From: Streptococcus sp. 121
GTDB taxonomy: Bacteria > Bacillota > Bacilli > Lactobacillales > Streptococcaceae
Assembly (NCBI RefSeq): GCF_016458205.1
Contig: NZ_JAEMED010000002.1
Coordinates: forward strand, 18,962 to 82,961
Length of the DNA: 64,000 nt
Direction of reading: 5' to 3'
Positions within the stretch are counted from its first letter, which is position 1, and the number at the start of each line of letters is the position of its first letter. Shown piece after piece: positions 9,472 to 19,761 of this stretch. Made by a program: the position numbers and the translations under genes. The notes under the pieces were generated by a model that did no database searches, was not told where the DNA came from, and saw nothing but the letters and a program-made list of their open reading frames with translations.

Positions 9472-10039
9472 GTATCTTGCACAGTTAGACCATTATTTAC
9501 GAAAATTACCTAGAGAGGATTATCAAGAAGCAATCGAACATTTTCAAGAATACTTCGAGGACGCTGGACCTGAAAATGAAGCTGCCTTAATGGAGGAGTT
9601 GGGAAGTCCCAAAGAAGCCGCTTATGATTTGATTCAAAATCTATTAGACAAAGAACTTTCAGCTAGTCAACCAACAAAAAGAACCTTTTGGAAAATCCCA
9701 ACTTTGATTACTCTTGTAATTTTGGCCTCCCCACTTGCCTTTCCTATAGCTCTTTTCTTCATAGTTCTGCTCTTCACTATTTTAGCCCTATTTGGAGCCT
9801 TTCTATTTACATTATTAATCCTTGGAATGACTGGTATCCTGACCAGCATTTCGGCTTTTTACGAATCTTTTAGAAATCTTATAAGCAGTCCTGCAAGTTT
9901 TGCTTTTGGAATTGGAGCAGGGACTTTCCTTCTTGGATTGGGTAGCCTACTATGCTTACTTACGTACTCCATTGGGGCTTCAACTGTAAAACTACTAGGG
10001 TGGATCTACCGGACTAGTTTGAAAGGAGACAAACGATGA
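9458..10039 (+). CDS. DUF1700 (HAAS) family membrane protein
   Basis: 193 residues. The N-terminal 65 residues form the HAAS signalling domain (YLAQLDHYLRKLP ... FQEYFEDAG ... LGSPKEAA). It is followed by three or four hydrophobic segments between about 75 and 180. The family sits in the membrane between a PadR regulator and an adhesin-like DUF4097 protein and is thought to relay signals. It overlaps padR by 14 bases and the next gene by 4. Confidence 0.88.
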   Translation: MKKDEYLAQLDHYLRKLPREDYQEAIEHFQEYFEDAGPENEAALMEELGSPKEAAYDLIQNLLDKELSASQPTKRTFWKIPTLITLVILASPLAFPIALFFIVLLFTILALFGAFLFTLLILGMTGILTSISAFYESFRNLISSPASFAFGIGAGTFLLGLGSLLCLLTYSIGASTVKLLGWIYRTSLKGDKR

Positions 10040-10947
10040 AATTTAAAAAAATATGGTTTCTTTCTCTCTTCCTAATTCTTATTGGGGCTTGCGTGTCTGT
10101 ATTAGCGATTTCTAATGGTGCCATTAAAGAACTTGACAAGATTTATGCTACAACCCCTACGGAGGAATGGCATTTTCAAACCAAAAAACAAATTCAAATT
10201 GACTTAACTCGATACAATCTGACTATCCTTCCTTCAAAGGATAATCAAATTCACCTCCAATATGCTCCACTAACAGAATCTGATCAACAAAACTTTCAAA
10301 TTAAAGAAGAAAAAGATTCATTTATTCTTACAGACAATATTGAGCAAAAGTCACCTACTGTCACTATTGAAGGTCTTAAAGCCTTGTATCATATTCTACA
10401 ACATCCAAAACAGAAACAGCCTGGCACTGTTTACCTTTTTCTACCTACCGATGGTAGTGTTCAAAGCTTAACCATTCAATCAGAAGATGGAAGTGTAGAA
10501 ATAAATAAGCTTCAGTTTTCCGATTTACAGATTCATTCTGAAAATGGCGATATCAATCTTATTCAGACACGATCCGAAAAGGCCACAATTCAAACGGAAA
10601 TGGGAGAAATTACTCTTGACAGAAGCCAACTAAAAAATAGTTTAATTATGTCTGAACTCTCTCCTATTACTCTTCTCGAAGGACTCTACAATTCCGTCCA
10701 ACTACAGGCACAAGAGGATTCCATTTGGGTTGATCACAGTATTTTCAAAGGAAAAAATACCCTTATTTCTGAAAATGGAGATATTGAAATTCTTCTATCA
10801 AAAGATCAAGAAGCTACAACGCTACTCACCGGTCAATCTTCTTTCAATGATGATATAGACCTGCCAACTCGGTATAGAAACATCTCAAATCCATCAGTTG
10901 AAATACTAGTTGAGACAGATAGTGGCTCCATTTCAGTACTGGAATAA
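10036..10947 (+). CDS. DUF4097 family beta-strand repeat protein
   Basis: 303 residues. An N-terminal hydrophobic segment (residues 6-26) acts as signal or anchor; Cys19 in IGAC is a possible but imperfect lipobox. The rest is repeated beta strands with the SEDGSVEI, SENGDINL, TEMGEITL and SENGDIEI repeats typical of DUF4097. It is likely outside the membrane and is the output gene of the PadR operon. Biochemical role unknown. Confidence 0.85.
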   Translation: MKFKKIWFLSLFLILIGACVSVLAISNGAIKELDKIYATTPTEEWHFQTKKQIQIDLTRYNLTILPSKDNQIHLQYAPLTESDQQNFQIKEEKDSFILTDNIEQKSPTVTIEGLKALYHILQHPKQKQPGTVYLFLPTDGSVQSLTIQSEDGSVEINKLQFSDLQIHSENGDINLIQTRSEKATIQTEMGEITLDRSQLKNSLIMSELSPITLLEGLYNSVQLQAQEDSIWVDHSIFKGKNTLISENGDIEILLSKDQEATTLLTGQSSFNDDIDLPTRYRNISNPSVEILVETDSGSISVLE

Positions 10948-10974
10948 CATCATAATTACAAGAATATTTTTACA

Positions 10975-11013
10975 GCCAAACTAAAAAGACCCGAATGGTC
11001 TTTTTAGTTTGGC
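10975..11013. terminator. bidirectional terminator
   Basis: A 17-bp perfect stem (GCCAAACTAAAAAGACC with its complement) and five-base loop between the convergent DUF4097 gene and the 104-residue gene. Confidence 0.75.
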
Positions 11014-11030
11014 ATTACTCACGCTACAAG

Positions 11031-11345
11031 TTAAGAAATTTTAAATTGTGACCGGTCTTCACCCAGATAATTTTTTGCGTAGGCCTCTACTATTAATGTT
11101 CGAATATTAAAACCATTAACTTCAAAATCAACAAGTTCGGGAGTGTTTATAAAGACCTCTGGTGCAACAACTTCAATATATTGATAGGTACCGTCTCGAG
11201 CTTCCTTATAATAAACAATCGTTTTGATATCTTCTGGGATATCGAATTCGCCATATAAACCTGGTTCGCGTTTACTGAATTCGATAAATGCACTACCTAT
11301 ATTCTCATCTAGGTAGTAAGATGTAAATGTTACTTTTGGGACCAT
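11031..11345 (-). CDS. unrecognised small protein, partner of BECR-like protein
   Basis: 104 residues, acidic, no signal peptide or membrane segment, mostly predicted beta strands (VTFTSYYLDENIGSAF, IKTIVYYKEARDGTYQYIEV). Its RBS (AAAGGAG) lies inside the end of the upstream gene and the two frames overlap by 16 bases, so they are made together. I do not recognise the family. Its size, acidity and coupling to a predicted RNase suggest an antitoxin or immunity protein, but that is inference from context only. Confidence 0.7.
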   Translation of the reverse strand: MVPKVTFTSYYLDENIGSAFIEFSKREPGLYGEFDIPEDIKTIVYYKEARDGTYQYIEVVAPEVFINTPELVDFEVNGFNIRTLIVEAYAKNYLGEDRSQFKIS

Positions 11346-11911
11346 ATTTGTTCTCCTTTCCTCTTCTGTCTTTGTACATAATTGGGCTTTGCTTCATATG
11401 CCGTAATTATACCATTTCTAGTGACAACCATGAGTTCTGTTTTTTGATTTTTTATAGGTTTGAAATAAGAGATTGCTTCATTCCCATACTTATCTTTTGT
11501 TCTAAAGATTTCATTAGGATAAACCAATGTCTCATAAATACGAGAAGTAGCGTCATCAGTAAACATTTCCGGATGTCGATTGATAATATGGAAATAAGCA
11601 TCGGATTCGTTGGTCACGATTTGAATTGGTGTTTGAACTCCATATTCAAACAGTTGATCAAACTCTCGTTTTCGTTCATAAAAAACTTTTCTATCAATTA
11701 CTCCCCTTTGTATTTTTAAGAGGATCTGTTCCTTATCACTTCCTTTTGCAAAATACAGTAAATGATTTAGATCCATTCGCAAGAACGGTAGATAAACAGG
11801 TCTCTCTTCTTCAACTCGAACATCAAAGAAACCTACATATTCATCCCTAAAAATCAAAAATAATCCAAAGAGTTCAGGAGCACTCTTATAGCCTAGATTT
11901 TCTATTTTCAT
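11330..11911 (-). CDS. putative BECR-fold (barnase/EndoU/colicin/RelE-like) protein
   Basis: 193 residues. The C-terminal 90 residues carry FHIINRHPEMF, then IYETLVYPNEIF, a strand pair YFKPIKNQKTELMVVTRNG and ITAYEA. This order (His helix, Pro-containing helix, central strands, Thr-Tyr strand) resembles PBECR-type domains, predicted to be RNases in phage and toxin proteins. The N-terminal 100 residues are not recognised. There is no signal peptide. RBS AAAAGGAG precedes ATG at 11911. It is followed by a coupled 104-residue gene. Resemblance was judged by eye; the RNase call is tentative. Confidence 0.55.
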   Translation of the reverse strand: MKIENLGYKSAPELFGLFLIFRDEYVGFFDVRVEEERPVYLPFLRMDLNHLLYFAKGSDKEQILLKIQRGVIDRKVFYERKREFDQLFEYGVQTPIQIVTNESDAYFHIINRHPEMFTDDATSRIYETLVYPNEIFRTKDKYGNEAISYFKPIKNQKTELMVVTRNGIITAYEAKPNYVQRQKRKGEQIWSQK

Positions 11912-11963
11912 GACACTTTTATCTCCTTTTCCTATTCATTCGAAAAAAGGAAAGTGTGTACAT

Positions 11964-11999
11964 AAAAACGCATAGAATCATGTAAGTTCTATGCGTTCT
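11964..11999 (-). terminator. terminator of the walRKJ operon
   Basis: AACGCATAGAA / TTCTATGCGTT stem with a nine-base loop, followed by TTTTT on the minus strand, just after walJ. Confidence 0.75.
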
Positions 12000-12003
12000 T
12001 GAA

Positions 12004-12816
12004 TCATATTCGTGTAAGAGGACTTGCCTGATCTGGAGATGTATCTAAAACTTGGAAATCGTGTCCTACTGCTAAATCGGCTTGGGCAAGGTTATTGACC
12101 ATGGTCATGTGGGCCAATTCCTTGATGTTGTTTTCCTTACTGAGGTGGCCGAGATAGATTTTCTTAGTTTGATTACCAAGGGTTCGAATCATGGTCTCTG
12201 CACCGTCTTCGTTTGACAAATGGCCTTTGTCTGAAAGAATGCGCTGCTTGAGAGACCAGGGATAGCGGCCGCTGCGAAGGATTTCAATATCGTGGTTGCT
12301 TTCGATGAGATAGGCATCTGCGTTTTCAATGAGACCTGCTAAACGATCACTAACATAGCCTGTATCTGTCAGCATGACAAAACTTTTTTGATCCTTCATG
12401 AAGCGGTAGAATTGAGGAGCAGCGGCATCATGGCTAACACCATAACTCTCAATATCCAAATCCCCATAAGTCAGGGTTTTCCCCATTTCAAAAATATGTT
12501 TTTGCTCCGTAGCGATTTTTCCTAGGTGACCTTCCATGGCATCCCAAGTCTCTTGGTTGGCGTAAATATCGAGATGATGCTTTCGAGCCAAAACTCCTAC
12601 GCCATGGATGTGGTCTTTGTGTTCGTGGGTTACAAAAATGGCATCCAAATCACTGGCATTTCGATCAATCTCGGCAAGCAGACTTTCAATTTTTTTACCA
12701 GACAAGCCAGCATCCACTAGAATTCGTTTCTTTTCACTTTCTACATAAAATGAATTGCCACTTGAACCTGAGGCTAAAATACTATACTGAAATCCTTTAT
12801 CTGTCACTGTCTGCAT
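12004..12816 (-). CDS. walJ: MBL-fold metallohydrolase WalJ (VicX/YycJ)
   Basis: 270 residues. The metallo-beta-lactamase motif THEHKDH is near residues 60-66, with SGSSGNSF at the N-terminus typical of YycJ. It is the third gene of the essential WalRK locus, 10 bases after walK. YycJ-type proteins are linked to genome stability (nuclease-like) and to wall homeostasis. Full length for streptococci. Confidence 0.92.
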   Translation of the reverse strand: MQTVTDKGFQYSILASGSSGNSFYVESEKKRILVDAGLSGKKIESLLAEIDRNASDLDAIFVTHEHKDHIHGVGVLARKHHLDIYANQETWDAMEGHLGKIATEQKHIFEMGKTLTYGDLDIESYGVSHDAAAPQFYRFMKDQKSFVMLTDTGYVSDRLAGLIENADAYLIESNHDIEILRSGRYPWSLKQRILSDKGHLSNEDGAETMIRTLGNQTKKIYLGHLSKENNIKELAHMTMVNNLAQADLAVGHDFQVLDTSPDQASPLTRI

Positions 12817-12826
12817 CTACTCCTGT

Positions 12827-14164
12827 TTAATCGTCCCAATCTCCATCCTCGGAGAGGGCTTTTTCGTATGGTAACACAATGGTAAAGCTGGAGCCTTTCC
12901 CATAGTCGCTCTTGGCCCAAATAAATCCATGATGTTGCTTTACAATTTCCTTGGCAATGGCCAAGCCTAGGCCGGTGCCACCTTGGGCCCGGCTACGCGC
13001 CTTATCCACTCGATAGAAGCGGTCAAAGATTCGTGGCAAGTCTTTTTGCGGGATGCCTAGACCCTGGTCGGAAATCACAATAATGAGTTGAGTATCAGTG
13101 GTCCGCATGGAGATTGTAATTTTTCCTCCATCAGGTGAATACTTAATGGCATTATTGAGAATATTATCTAAGACCTGATTCATCTTATCGGTATCAATTT
13201 CGATCCAAATAGGGGAAATCGGGTACTGGCGAACAATGTCATAGTGCTTGCTTTCCTCCTGACTGCGAATCTTATCAAAGCGATTGAGAATGTGAGTCAT
13301 GAATGCTGTGAAATTAATGAGTTCAACTTCCAAATCACTAGCCTCGTTATCAATTCGTGACAAACTCAAGAGGTCTGTAATCATCCGCATCATCCGGTTG
13401 GTCTCTGTTAGGGACACATGTATAAATTCCGGTGCCACTGGTTCTGTCAGTGCTCCATCCTCTAAAGCCTCCAAGTAAGATTTGACACTGGTTAAAGGAG
13501 TTCGGAGCTCATGACTAACATTGGATACAAAAAGTCGGCGTTCCCGTTCTTCTTTTTCTTGTTCGGTCGTATCGTGCAAAACCGCCACTAAACCAGAAAC
13601 AAAGCCACTTTCCCGTCTTACCAAAGCAAACCGGACACGCAAGGTCAGATATTCACCATTGGCATCTTGACTATCAATGGTATCCTCTGGTGTCTCCACA
13701 ATTAATTGTCGAAGATCGTAACGATCCTCAATTTCCAACAGGCTTAAAATGGATTGCCCCAATGCAGTTTCTTCTGAGACCCCCAACATCTTAGAAGCCA
13801 TGTCATTAATGAGGGTAATTTCCCCTTTCCGATTGGTTGCTAAGACCCCATCCGTCATATAAGATAGGACACTGGACAAGCGTGTTGTTTCTTGCTCCAG
13901 ATTTTCCTGTGTAACCCGAATCACATCCGACAAATCATTGACGGATGTGATCAGTTCTTGGATATCCGGATTTTGCGAATCCATTTCCAAACGGGTATGT
14001 TGACCTGCAATTAGCTCTTCGATCTTATCATTCAATTTTTTTATGCGTTGATTGTCTTTTCGATTTTCAAAAGCTAAAAGAGCAACAACGATGATAAAAG
14101 CAATAACGATCAGAGCAAAAATAATATCACTGGTAAAGAGGAAATCGCGAATTCTAATGATCAT
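12827..14164 (-). CDS. walK: sensor histidine kinase WalK (VicK)
   Basis: 445 residues from the start used here. One N-terminal membrane helix ([19 protein letters not shown]) with almost no outside loop, then HAMP-like, PAS (around 95-205) and the kinase core with the H-box SHELRTP, N-box [12 protein letters not shown] and G-boxes DQGLGIP and GGTGLGLA. The single membrane segment is the streptococcal form; the B. subtilis protein has two plus an extracellular domain. ATG at 14164 overlaps the walR stop; an upstream start at 14185 adds seven residues lying wholly within walR. Confidence 0.95.
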   Translation of the reverse strand: MIIRIRDFLFTSDIIFALIVIAFIIVVALLAFENRKDNQRIKKLNDKIEELIAGQHTRLEMDSQNPDIQELITSVNDLSDVIRVTQENLEQETTRLSSVLSYMTDGVLATNRKGEITLINDMASKMLGVSEETALGQSILSLLEIEDRYDLRQLIVETPEDTIDSQDANGEYLTLRVRFALVRRESGFVSGLVAVLHDTTEQEKEERERRLFVSNVSHELRTPLTSVKSYLEALEDGALTEPVAPEFIHVSLTETNRMMRMITDLLSLSRIDNEASDLEVELINFTAFMTHILNRFDKIRSQEESKHYDIVRQYPISPIWIEIDTDKMNQVLDNILNNAIKYSPDGGKITISMRTTDTQLIIVISDQGLGIPQKDLPRIFDRFYRVDKARSRAQGGTGLGLAIAKEIVKQHHGFIWAKSDYGKGSSFTIVLPYEKALSEDGDWDD

Positions 14165-14855
14165 GACGGATATAATAACCGACACCGCGGCGAGTCAAAA
14201 TGTATTCAGGACGGCTTGGGGTATCTTCGATTTTCTCACGAAGACGACGAATGGTGACATCAACTGTGCGGACATCTCCAAAGTAGTCATAGCCCCAGAC
14301 AGTCTCTAAAAGATGCTCGCGAGTCATAACCTGACCAACGTGTGAAGCTAAATGCAAGAGCAATTCGAATTCACGGTGGGTCAACTCCAACTCCTGATCC
14401 CGCTTATGGGCCACAAAGGCTTCCGGAAAAATCTTAAGGTCACGGATCACCAATTCACTTGGTTTGCCCTCTTCTTCTTGAACATCCGCAATCAATTCTG
14501 TTCTACGCAGCACTGCCTTAACACGCGCCTGCAATTCTCGATTGGAAAAGGGTTTGGTAACATAGTCATCAGCTCCAATTTCCAAACCAATGACCTTGTC
14601 AAACTCGGAATCCTTAGCTGACAGCATAATAATAGGAACATTGCTGGTACGACGAATGGTCTTAGCTACTTCTAATCCATCAATCTCAGGCAACATCAAA
14701 TCCAAAATCACAATATCCGGTTGTTCTGCTTCAAAGACTTCCAAGGCTTCTTGACCATCGAAGGCTGTTACAACTTCATAACCTTCCTTGGTCATATTAA
14801 ACTTTATAATATCAGAGATGGGTTTCTCGTCATCTACTACTAGAATTTTCTTCAT
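14154..14855 (-). CDS. walR: response regulator WalR (VicR)
   Basis: 233 residues. Receiver domain with acidic pair DDE at 8-10, phospho-acceptor Asp52 and Lys in VTKPF; C-terminal OmpR/PhoB winged helix with [26 protein letters not shown] split over the recognition helix. Essential regulator of murein hydrolases such as PcsB in streptococci. First gene of walR-walK-walJ. Confidence 0.96.
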   Translation of the reverse strand: MKKILVVDDEKPISDIIKFNMTKEGYEVVTAFDGQEALEVFEAEQPDIVILDLMLPEIDGLEVAKTIRRTSNVPIIMLSAKDSEFDKVIGLEIGADDYVTKPFSNRELQARVKAVLRRTELIADVQEEEGKPSELVIRDLKIFPEAFVAHKRDQELELTHREFELLLHLASHVGQVMTREHLLETVWGYDYFGDVRTVDVTIRRLREKIEDTPSRPEYILTRRGVGYYIRHDH

Positions 14856-14895
14856 ATAAGTTCACCTTTCTCGGTACTTTCTCCATTATACCAAA

Positions 14896-14927
14896 AAAGA
14901 GGCTAGAACCCTAGTTCTAGCCTCTTT
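14896..14927 (-). terminator. terminator of rplK-rplA
   Basis: AAAAGAGGCTAGAA / TTCTAGCCTCTTTT hairpin between rplA and walR, followed on the minus strand by a short T tract. Confidence 0.8.
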
Positions 14928-14940
14928 TCAGAACCCCTTC

Positions 14941-15630
14941 TTAGAAAGAAGATGGGTCTACTTTGATACCAACACCTTGTGTAGTAGTGATGGTTACGTT
15001 TGTCATGTAGGTACCTTTAGCTGTAGCTGGTTTCGCTTTAACGATAACATCGTGGAAAGCTTTGAAGTTTTCAACCAATTTATCAGCATCAAAGGAAACT
15101 TTACCGATGATTGCTTGCACGTTACCTGCACGATCTGCACGGTAAGTAATTTTACCACCTTTAGACTCTTCAACTGCTTTTGCTACATCCATTGTAACAG
15201 TACCAGTTTTAGGGTTAGGCATCAAGTTACGAGGTCCAAGGACACGTCCAAGACGTCCAACAAGTGCCATCATATCAGGTGTTGCAACGACAACGTCGAA
15301 GTCCAACCAACCACCGTTGATTTTTTCAACAAGGTCTTCTTCACCAACAAAGTCTGCACCAGCAGCTTTTGCTTCTTCAGCTTTCGCACCACGTGCGAAA
15401 ACAAGAACACGTTGTGATTTACCAGTTCCGTTTGGCAAGACCATCGCACCACGGATTTGTTGGTCAGCTTTTTTAACGTCGATGTTCAAGTTGTAAGCAA
15501 CTTCAACAGTTGCATCAAATTTTGCAAAGTTCGTTTCTTTTGCAAGAGCTACAGCTTCTTCTACGCTGTATGCTTTTGTGCTGTCAATTTTTTCAAGGGC
15601 AGCACGAAGGTTTTTACTTTTTTTAGCCAT
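14941..15630 (-). CDS. rplA: 50S ribosomal protein L1
   Basis: 229 residues, full length. The signature [17 protein letters not shown] and the ending [13 protein letters not shown] are typical of bacterial L1. L1 forms the L1 stalk at the E site and can repress translation of its own operon by binding the mRNA leader. It is separated from rplK by an unusually structured 253-base gap. Confidence 0.97.
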   Translation of the reverse strand: MAKKSKNLRAALEKIDSTKAYSVEEAVALAKETNFAKFDATVEVAYNLNIDVKKADQQIRGAMVLPNGTGKSQRVLVFARGAKAEEAKAAGADFVGEEDLVEKINGGWLDFDVVVATPDMMALVGRLGRVLGPRNLMPNPKTGTVTMDVAKAVEESKGGKITYRADRAGNVQAIIGKVSFDADKLVENFKAFHDVIVKAKPATAKGTYMTNVTITTTQGVGIKVDPSSF

Positions 15631-15883
15631 TTTATCTTTCTCCTTGTAAGTGGTTCAATCGATTTTCATCTCCCACGTCACTCATCGAAATGATGAAGTC
15701 TTGCGGGTTTTGGGTTCCTTCTATTTGTTGAAATCCAGCTCTCAAAAACCTTTCAGAAGTTGAAAGCTATGCGCAGTGGTTGATTGGTATTTTCATTCAC
15801 TTTTCAGTTCTGAAAACACCTAATCAACTGTGCGGGGGTCATACAACGAACTAAGTAGTTCCTACTTAGTTCTGTATGACTCC
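15631..15883 (-). promoter_or_regulatory. structured rplK-rplA intergenic region with repeat-like insert
   Basis: Contains a long hairpin of about 20 bp at 15837-15887 (GTCATACA-GAACTAAGTAG and its complement) and, next to it, 15773-15833 with CAGTGGTTGATTGGTA facing TAATCAACTGTGC. The second pair matches the CAGTGGTTGATTGGTACTTTCG segment in the 0.4-kb repeats at 20111 and 45951. The region may end or thin transcription between L11 and L1, or be a repeat insertion. RBS of rplA lies near 15640. Confidence 0.5.
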
Positions 15884-16309
15884 CTAGTCAACAACAGTGA
15901 ATCCCATAGAACGAGCAGTACCTTCAATCATACGCATTGCTGCTTCAACAGACGCTGCGTTCAAATCTGGCATTTTAGTTTCAGCGATTTCTTGTACTTG
16001 AGCACGTGTAACAGTTGCTACTTTTTCAGTGTTTGGAGTACCAGAACCTTTTTCAACTCCTGCAGCTTTCTTAAGAAGAACAGCAGCTGGAGGTGTTTTT
16101 GTTACGAATGTAAATGATTTATCTTCATAAACAGAGATAACAACTGGGATGATCATACCAGCTTGATCAGCTGTACGAGCGTTAAACTCTTTGGTGAATC
16201 CCATGATGTTGATACCTGCTTGACCAAGCGCTGGACCAACTGGTGGAGCTGGAGTCGCTTTACCGGCAGGGATTTGCAATTTAACAATATTTTCGACTTT
16301 TTTAGCCAT
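15884..16309 (-). CDS. rplK: 50S ribosomal protein L11
   Basis: 141 residues, standard length. Begins [20 protein letters not shown] with the usual [15 protein letters not shown]; the C-terminal rRNA-binding domain ends in [13 protein letters not shown]. It forms the GTPase-associated centre with 23S rRNA and is the target of thiostrepton and of RelA sensing. First gene of rplK-rplA. Confidence 0.97.
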   Translation of the reverse strand: MAKKVENIVKLQIPAGKATPAPPVGPALGQAGINIMGFTKEFNARTADQAGMIIPVVISVYEDKSFTFVTKTPPAAVLLKKAAGVEKGSGTPNTEKVATVTRAQVQEIAETKMPDLNAASVEAAMRMIEGTARSMGFTVVD

Positions 16310-16430
16310 TTTTTAAATCCTCCTTTGTGGTTTTGGCGGTAATGAAAGATTTTTACCTCCCACAAGTATGCGAGTCGCATACCTTTCTAGTATACAGCTT
16401 TTTGAAGAAAATGCAAGTAGAAACTTCTTT
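16310..16430 (-). promoter_or_regulatory. rplK promoter and leader
   Basis: On the minus strand: -35 TTGCAT, 16 bases, -10 TATACT, then a hairpin GTATGCGA-CTCGCATAC, then GTGGGAGGTAAAAATC and the RBS AAAGGAGG. The leader is placed where the L1-binding autoregulatory site usually lies in L11 operons; the binding site itself is inferred. Confidence 0.5.
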
Positions 16431-16500
16431 TCTTTTTAAATTTTTGCCCTAAAAAGGCTTTCCATGTTAAAATGGAGGAAAACGTCAGAGGAGTAGACCC

Positions 16501-16857
16501 ATGCTTTTTTTACAACTACTTGCCCTAGCCCTCCTGGTAGGGATTCCTGTTCTCAGTCTTTTCTTAACCCGGCTACTCCCCATTCATAAGCTAGGGATAC
16601 GGGCCATGGATTTGATGGTTCCCCTCTTTGCCTACGCCTTTTATTGGGTATCAGACCAGGCCTTTTATCATCATCTATTGCCAGAATTGGGGGTAGCCAT
16701 GGGCGGATTAGGCCTGATTCTCATCTGCTACTTCCTCATCCGCTACCGAACCTTCTACTATCCAAAATTCTTCAAATATTACTGGCGCCTTTCTTTCTTA
16801 CTCATGATCTTTATGTATGTGGCCATGACCCTCTCTCTTTTTTTCCAAGCAAAATAG
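16501..16857 (+). CDS. DUF3397 family membrane protein
   Basis: 118 residues with four hydrophobic segments (about 3-23, 37-55, 64-82, 94-115), typical of DUF3397 in lactic acid bacteria. Promoter: TTGCCC, 17 bases, TTAAAA just upstream at 16445-16473; RBS GAGGAGTAG. Function unknown. It is alone on the plus strand. Confidence 0.8.
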   Translation: MLFLQLLALALLVGIPVLSLFLTRLLPIHKLGIRAMDLMVPLFAYAFYWVSDQAFYHHLLPELGVAMGGLGLILICYFLIRYRTFYYPKFFKYYWRLSFLLMIFMYVAMTLSLFFQAK

Positions 16858-16882
16858 TTCAGCCGATGGCTGAACTATTTTT
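16854..16882. terminator. convergent terminator
   Basis: AATAGTTCAGCC / GGCTGAACTATT hairpin followed by TTTTTG on the plus strand, between DUF3397 and the VOC gene. Confidence 0.75.
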
Positions 16883-16883
16883 G

Positions 16884-17270
16884 TTATTCATGCAACTCCA
16901 AGGGAAGACCGTCTGGATCAAAGAAAAAAGCCATCTTTTTCTGGTTAAAGTCGTCATAGCGCAGACCTTGGTGGGAAATTCCCACTTGGTCAAAATAGGC
17001 TAAAGTTGCTTCAACGTCCTCAACCTTAAAAGCGAGATGTCGCAAACCTGTATGTTCAGGGTGCGGCAGTGCTGGTCTTTTGGGAGCCCGGGGCTTCACA
17101 AATAATTCCAAAACCAAGCCATTTTTTTCAACTAAAATCAAGCGATCTTCTTTTTCAGGTCGGACGTGATCTTCAAGAATGGAAAAACCAAGGTGTTCCA
17201 CATAAAATTCTAACATTCGATCGGCATCATGACCAATAATGGCAATGTGATCTACTCCAGTAAAATTCAC
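16884..17270 (-). CDS. VOC (glyoxalase/bleomycin-resistance) family protein
   Basis: 128 residues with the two beta-alpha-beta-beta-beta modules of the vicinal oxygen chelate fold: VDHIAIIGHDADRMLEFYV at the start and LRHLAFKVEDVEATLAYF in the middle, ending FFFDPDGLPLELHE. Metal ligands would be His7, Glu in LVLELF, His in LRHLAF and Glu in LPLELHE. It follows ftsK with a one-base gap. Substrate unknown. Confidence 0.85.
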   Translation of the reverse strand: MNFTGVDHIAIIGHDADRMLEFYVEHLGFSILEDHVRPEKEDRLILVEKNGLVLELFVKPRAPKRPALPHPEHTGLRHLAFKVEDVEATLAYFDQVGISHQGLRYDDFNQKKMAFFFDPDGLPLELHE

Positions 17271-17271
17271 T

Positions 17272-19575
17272 CTATTCTTCCTCCATATGAGTTATAAGAA
17301 CCTTACGCGGTTTGGTTCCTTCTGCGGGCCCGATAACACCGGCTTGTTCCAACTCTTCCATCAAACGTGTAGCCCGATTAAAGCCAACGGAAAGACGCCG
17401 TTGAATCATGGAGGCCGATGCTTTTTGAGTTTCAATCACCAGGGCTTTGGCCTGGGCAAAGAGCGGATCTCCTTGACTAGAACCACCACTACCAGAATCA
17501 TCCGCTTCACTGACATCTCCTGGGTCAAAGGCTTCATCATAATCCACCTCTGCTTGGTCCTTGATAAAGTTCACCAAAGTCTCAACCGCTTGGTCCGAAA
17601 TAAAGGAACCTTGGAGACGCACGGGATGATTTTCATCGATTGGTTTAAAGAGCATGTCGCCTCGTCCCAAGAGCTTTTCAGCCCCGTTTTCATCTAAAAT
17701 GGTCCGGCTATCCGTTCCACTGGATACCGCGAAGGCTACCCGACTCGGGACATTGGCCTTAATCAGCCCACTAATAACATCCACACTCGGACGTTGCGTC
17801 GCCAGAATCATGTGAATCCCCGCTGCACGCGCCTTTTGACCCAAGCGAATGATGGCATCTTCCACTTCCTTACTAGCCACCATCATCAAATCGGCGAGCT
17901 CATCCACAATCACGACAATCAAAGGAAGCGGCACTTCTTTCAAATCAGACTCCGCATTGTGGGCGGCCACCCGTTCGTTATAGCCTTGGATGTTGCGAGC
18001 TCCAACCTTGGAAAAACGTTGGTAGCGATCTTCCATCTCATCTACGACCTTTTGCAGAGCACGACTGGCCTTGCGGGGATTGGTTACGACTGGAATCAAG
18101 AGATGGGGGATGTCATTATAGACTGACAACTCCACCATTTTAGGATCAATCATCAAAAATTTGACCTGATCCGGACGAACCTTCATTAAGATGCTGGCGA
18201 TAATCCCATTGACCGCAACGGATTTTCCGGAACCTGTGGAACCGGCAACAAGCAAGTGTGGCATTTTGGCTAAATCAAAACTGCGAACCTGACCATTTAC
18301 AGCTTTACCTAAAGGCAATTCTAATAGTTTACCTGGATCGACCTTGGCTTGTTCCCAAAGTTCCCGGAAGCCGACAGTCGCCACCTCACTATTGGGAACC
18401 TCAATCCCCACCAAGGATTTGCCGGGAATCGGTGCTTCAATCCGCACATCTTTGGCTGCCAAGGCTAGGGCCAAGTCATCCGCTAGATTCGAAATTCGGT
18501 TAACACGGACTCCGACAGCTGGTTTTATTTCATACTTGGTCACAGATGGTCCAATTTCAGCGCGCTCCACCTTGGCATCAATTCCAAAAGAGGCGAAGGT
18601 TTGTTCCAAAATCCGGATATTATCTCTGACCTGCTGCTGTTCTCTAGCTTGACTTTTGGCTTTTTCTCTTGGAAACAGGTCGATTGAAGGAAGTCGGTAA
18701 CCAACATACTGGCTGACAATTGGTGAACGATCAAAGACTACCTCCTCTTGGGGCAGCATCTCGTCCTCTTCCTCCATCGTCTCTACTTCTTCCAAGAAGA
18801 TGGCCGGTTCTTCTGGAAGCGGTGCTGCTTCCAGAATTTCACCTGTCTCCAAGTCTACTGGTGGAAGAGGGGCTTGAGGAGCAAGCTCTTTTTCATAGGT
18901 CACAGCCAACTCTTGCTCTTCTTCCTCTTTTTTTATTTTTGCTTCAAGCCGTCGCTGGCGCTCCCGCAAATAAAGGCTTTCACCTGCTTCGGTTAATTGG
19001 TGATACGTATTCAAGAGCCAATCGCCCACATCGTAGATCGAAAGTTGGCTCAAGAGCAGGCTTCCCAGTGCCAAGAAAAGAATTCCAATAAAATAGGAAC
19101 CTATGTTTGAAAATAAAGATGCTACGGGAATGTAAAGGAAAAGTCCCAGAAGACCGCCACCCACAAATTGCGTCACCTGCAAGCTCAGCAGCTCACTGGT
19201 CAAAATACTGAGGTGACCAGTGAGAACAGGCATATCTTGCGGCAGGCCACTGACAAAATAGGCTTGCCAAATCAAGAGTAACCCAGCTAAAACTGCGGCC
19301 ACACCTGGCCAAAATCCTGGACGATCTCGTAACCACTTGAAAGTAAAAAGATAGATGAAAATAGCGACTAAGAGGGCTGGAGCAAGACTCCCCACACCCC
19401 AACGCACTAGATTATAAAGGGTACGCCCAAAAGCCCCCACTTGGAGGAGGGCTATGATGATCAGAACAGCCAACCCCAGAGAGATAAACATCCGCCGGAT
19501 TGCTGCCTGCCTAGCCTGTTCAGCCTTACTGGGCCTCCTTGTTTTATTTCCTGTTGATTTCTTTTTCTTTGCCAT
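17272..19575 (-). CDS. ftsK: DNA translocase FtsK/SpoIIIE
   Basis: 767 residues. Four or five membrane helices in the first 170 residues, an acidic/proline linker (about 220-300), the motor with Walker A GSTGSGKS and Walker [12 protein letters not shown], and a C-terminal gamma winged helix ([19 protein letters not shown]) that reads KOPS-like sequences. It pumps DNA through the closing septum. The length is usual for the streptococcal SpoIIIE-type protein. Preceded by a lysine-rich start (MAKKKK). Confidence 0.96.
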   Translation of the reverse strand: MAKKKKSTGNKTRRPSKAEQARQAAIRRMFISLGLAVLIIIALLQVGAFGRTLYNLVRWGVGSLAPALLVAIFIYLFTFKWLRDRPGFWPGVAAVLAGLLLIWQAYFVSGLPQDMPVLTGHLSILTSELLSLQVTQFVGGGLLGLFLYIPVASLFSNIGSYFIGILFLALGSLLLSQLSIYDVGDWLLNTYHQLTEAGESLYLRERQRRLEAKIKKEEEEQELAVTYEKELAPQAPLPPVDLETGEILEAAPLPEEPAIFLEEVETMEEEDEMLPQEEVVFDRSPIVSQYVGYRLPSIDLFPREKAKSQAREQQQVRDNIRILEQTFASFGIDAKVERAEIGPSVTKYEIKPAVGVRVNRISNLADDLALALAAKDVRIEAPIPGKSLVGIEVPNSEVATVGFRELWEQAKVDPGKLLELPLGKAVNGQVRSFDLAKMPHLLVAGSTGSGKSVAVNGIIASILMKVRPDQVKFLMIDPKMVELSVYNDIPHLLIPVVTNPRKASRALQKVVDEMEDRYQRFSKVGARNIQGYNERVAAHNAESDLKEVPLPLIVVIVDELADLMMVASKEVEDAIIRLGQKARAAGIHMILATQRPSVDVISGLIKANVPSRVAFAVSSGTDSRTILDENGAEKLLGRGDMLFKPIDENHPVRLQGSFISDQAVETLVNFIKDQAEVDYDEAFDPGDVSEADDSGSGGSSQGDPLFAQAKALVIETQKASASMIQRRLSVGFNRATRLMEELEQAGVIGPAEGTKPRKVLITHMEEE

Positions 19576-19645
19576 AGTCCTATTATACCATCTGACCTCC
19601 CGTAACCCAAAAACAAGCTCGAATTACCTCTTAGACTTAGCAACA

Positions 19646-19761
19646 TTCAAAATCAGAATACTCGAGGAATTTCAAAAAAATGACGAGAAAAGCCGATGAA
19701 GGTTGAACTAAAATTCATCGAAGAGGCTTGACAATGTTAGATTTTGAAAGTCAATGAGTAT
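19646..19761. repeat. dispersed repeat family B, copy 2
   Basis: 116-base copy, the most compact of the family, with AATACTCGAGGAATTTC at one end and GATTTTGAAAGTCAATGAGT at the other. It lies between ftsK and a small membrane gene. The ends form an imperfect inverted repeat. Confidence 0.6.
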
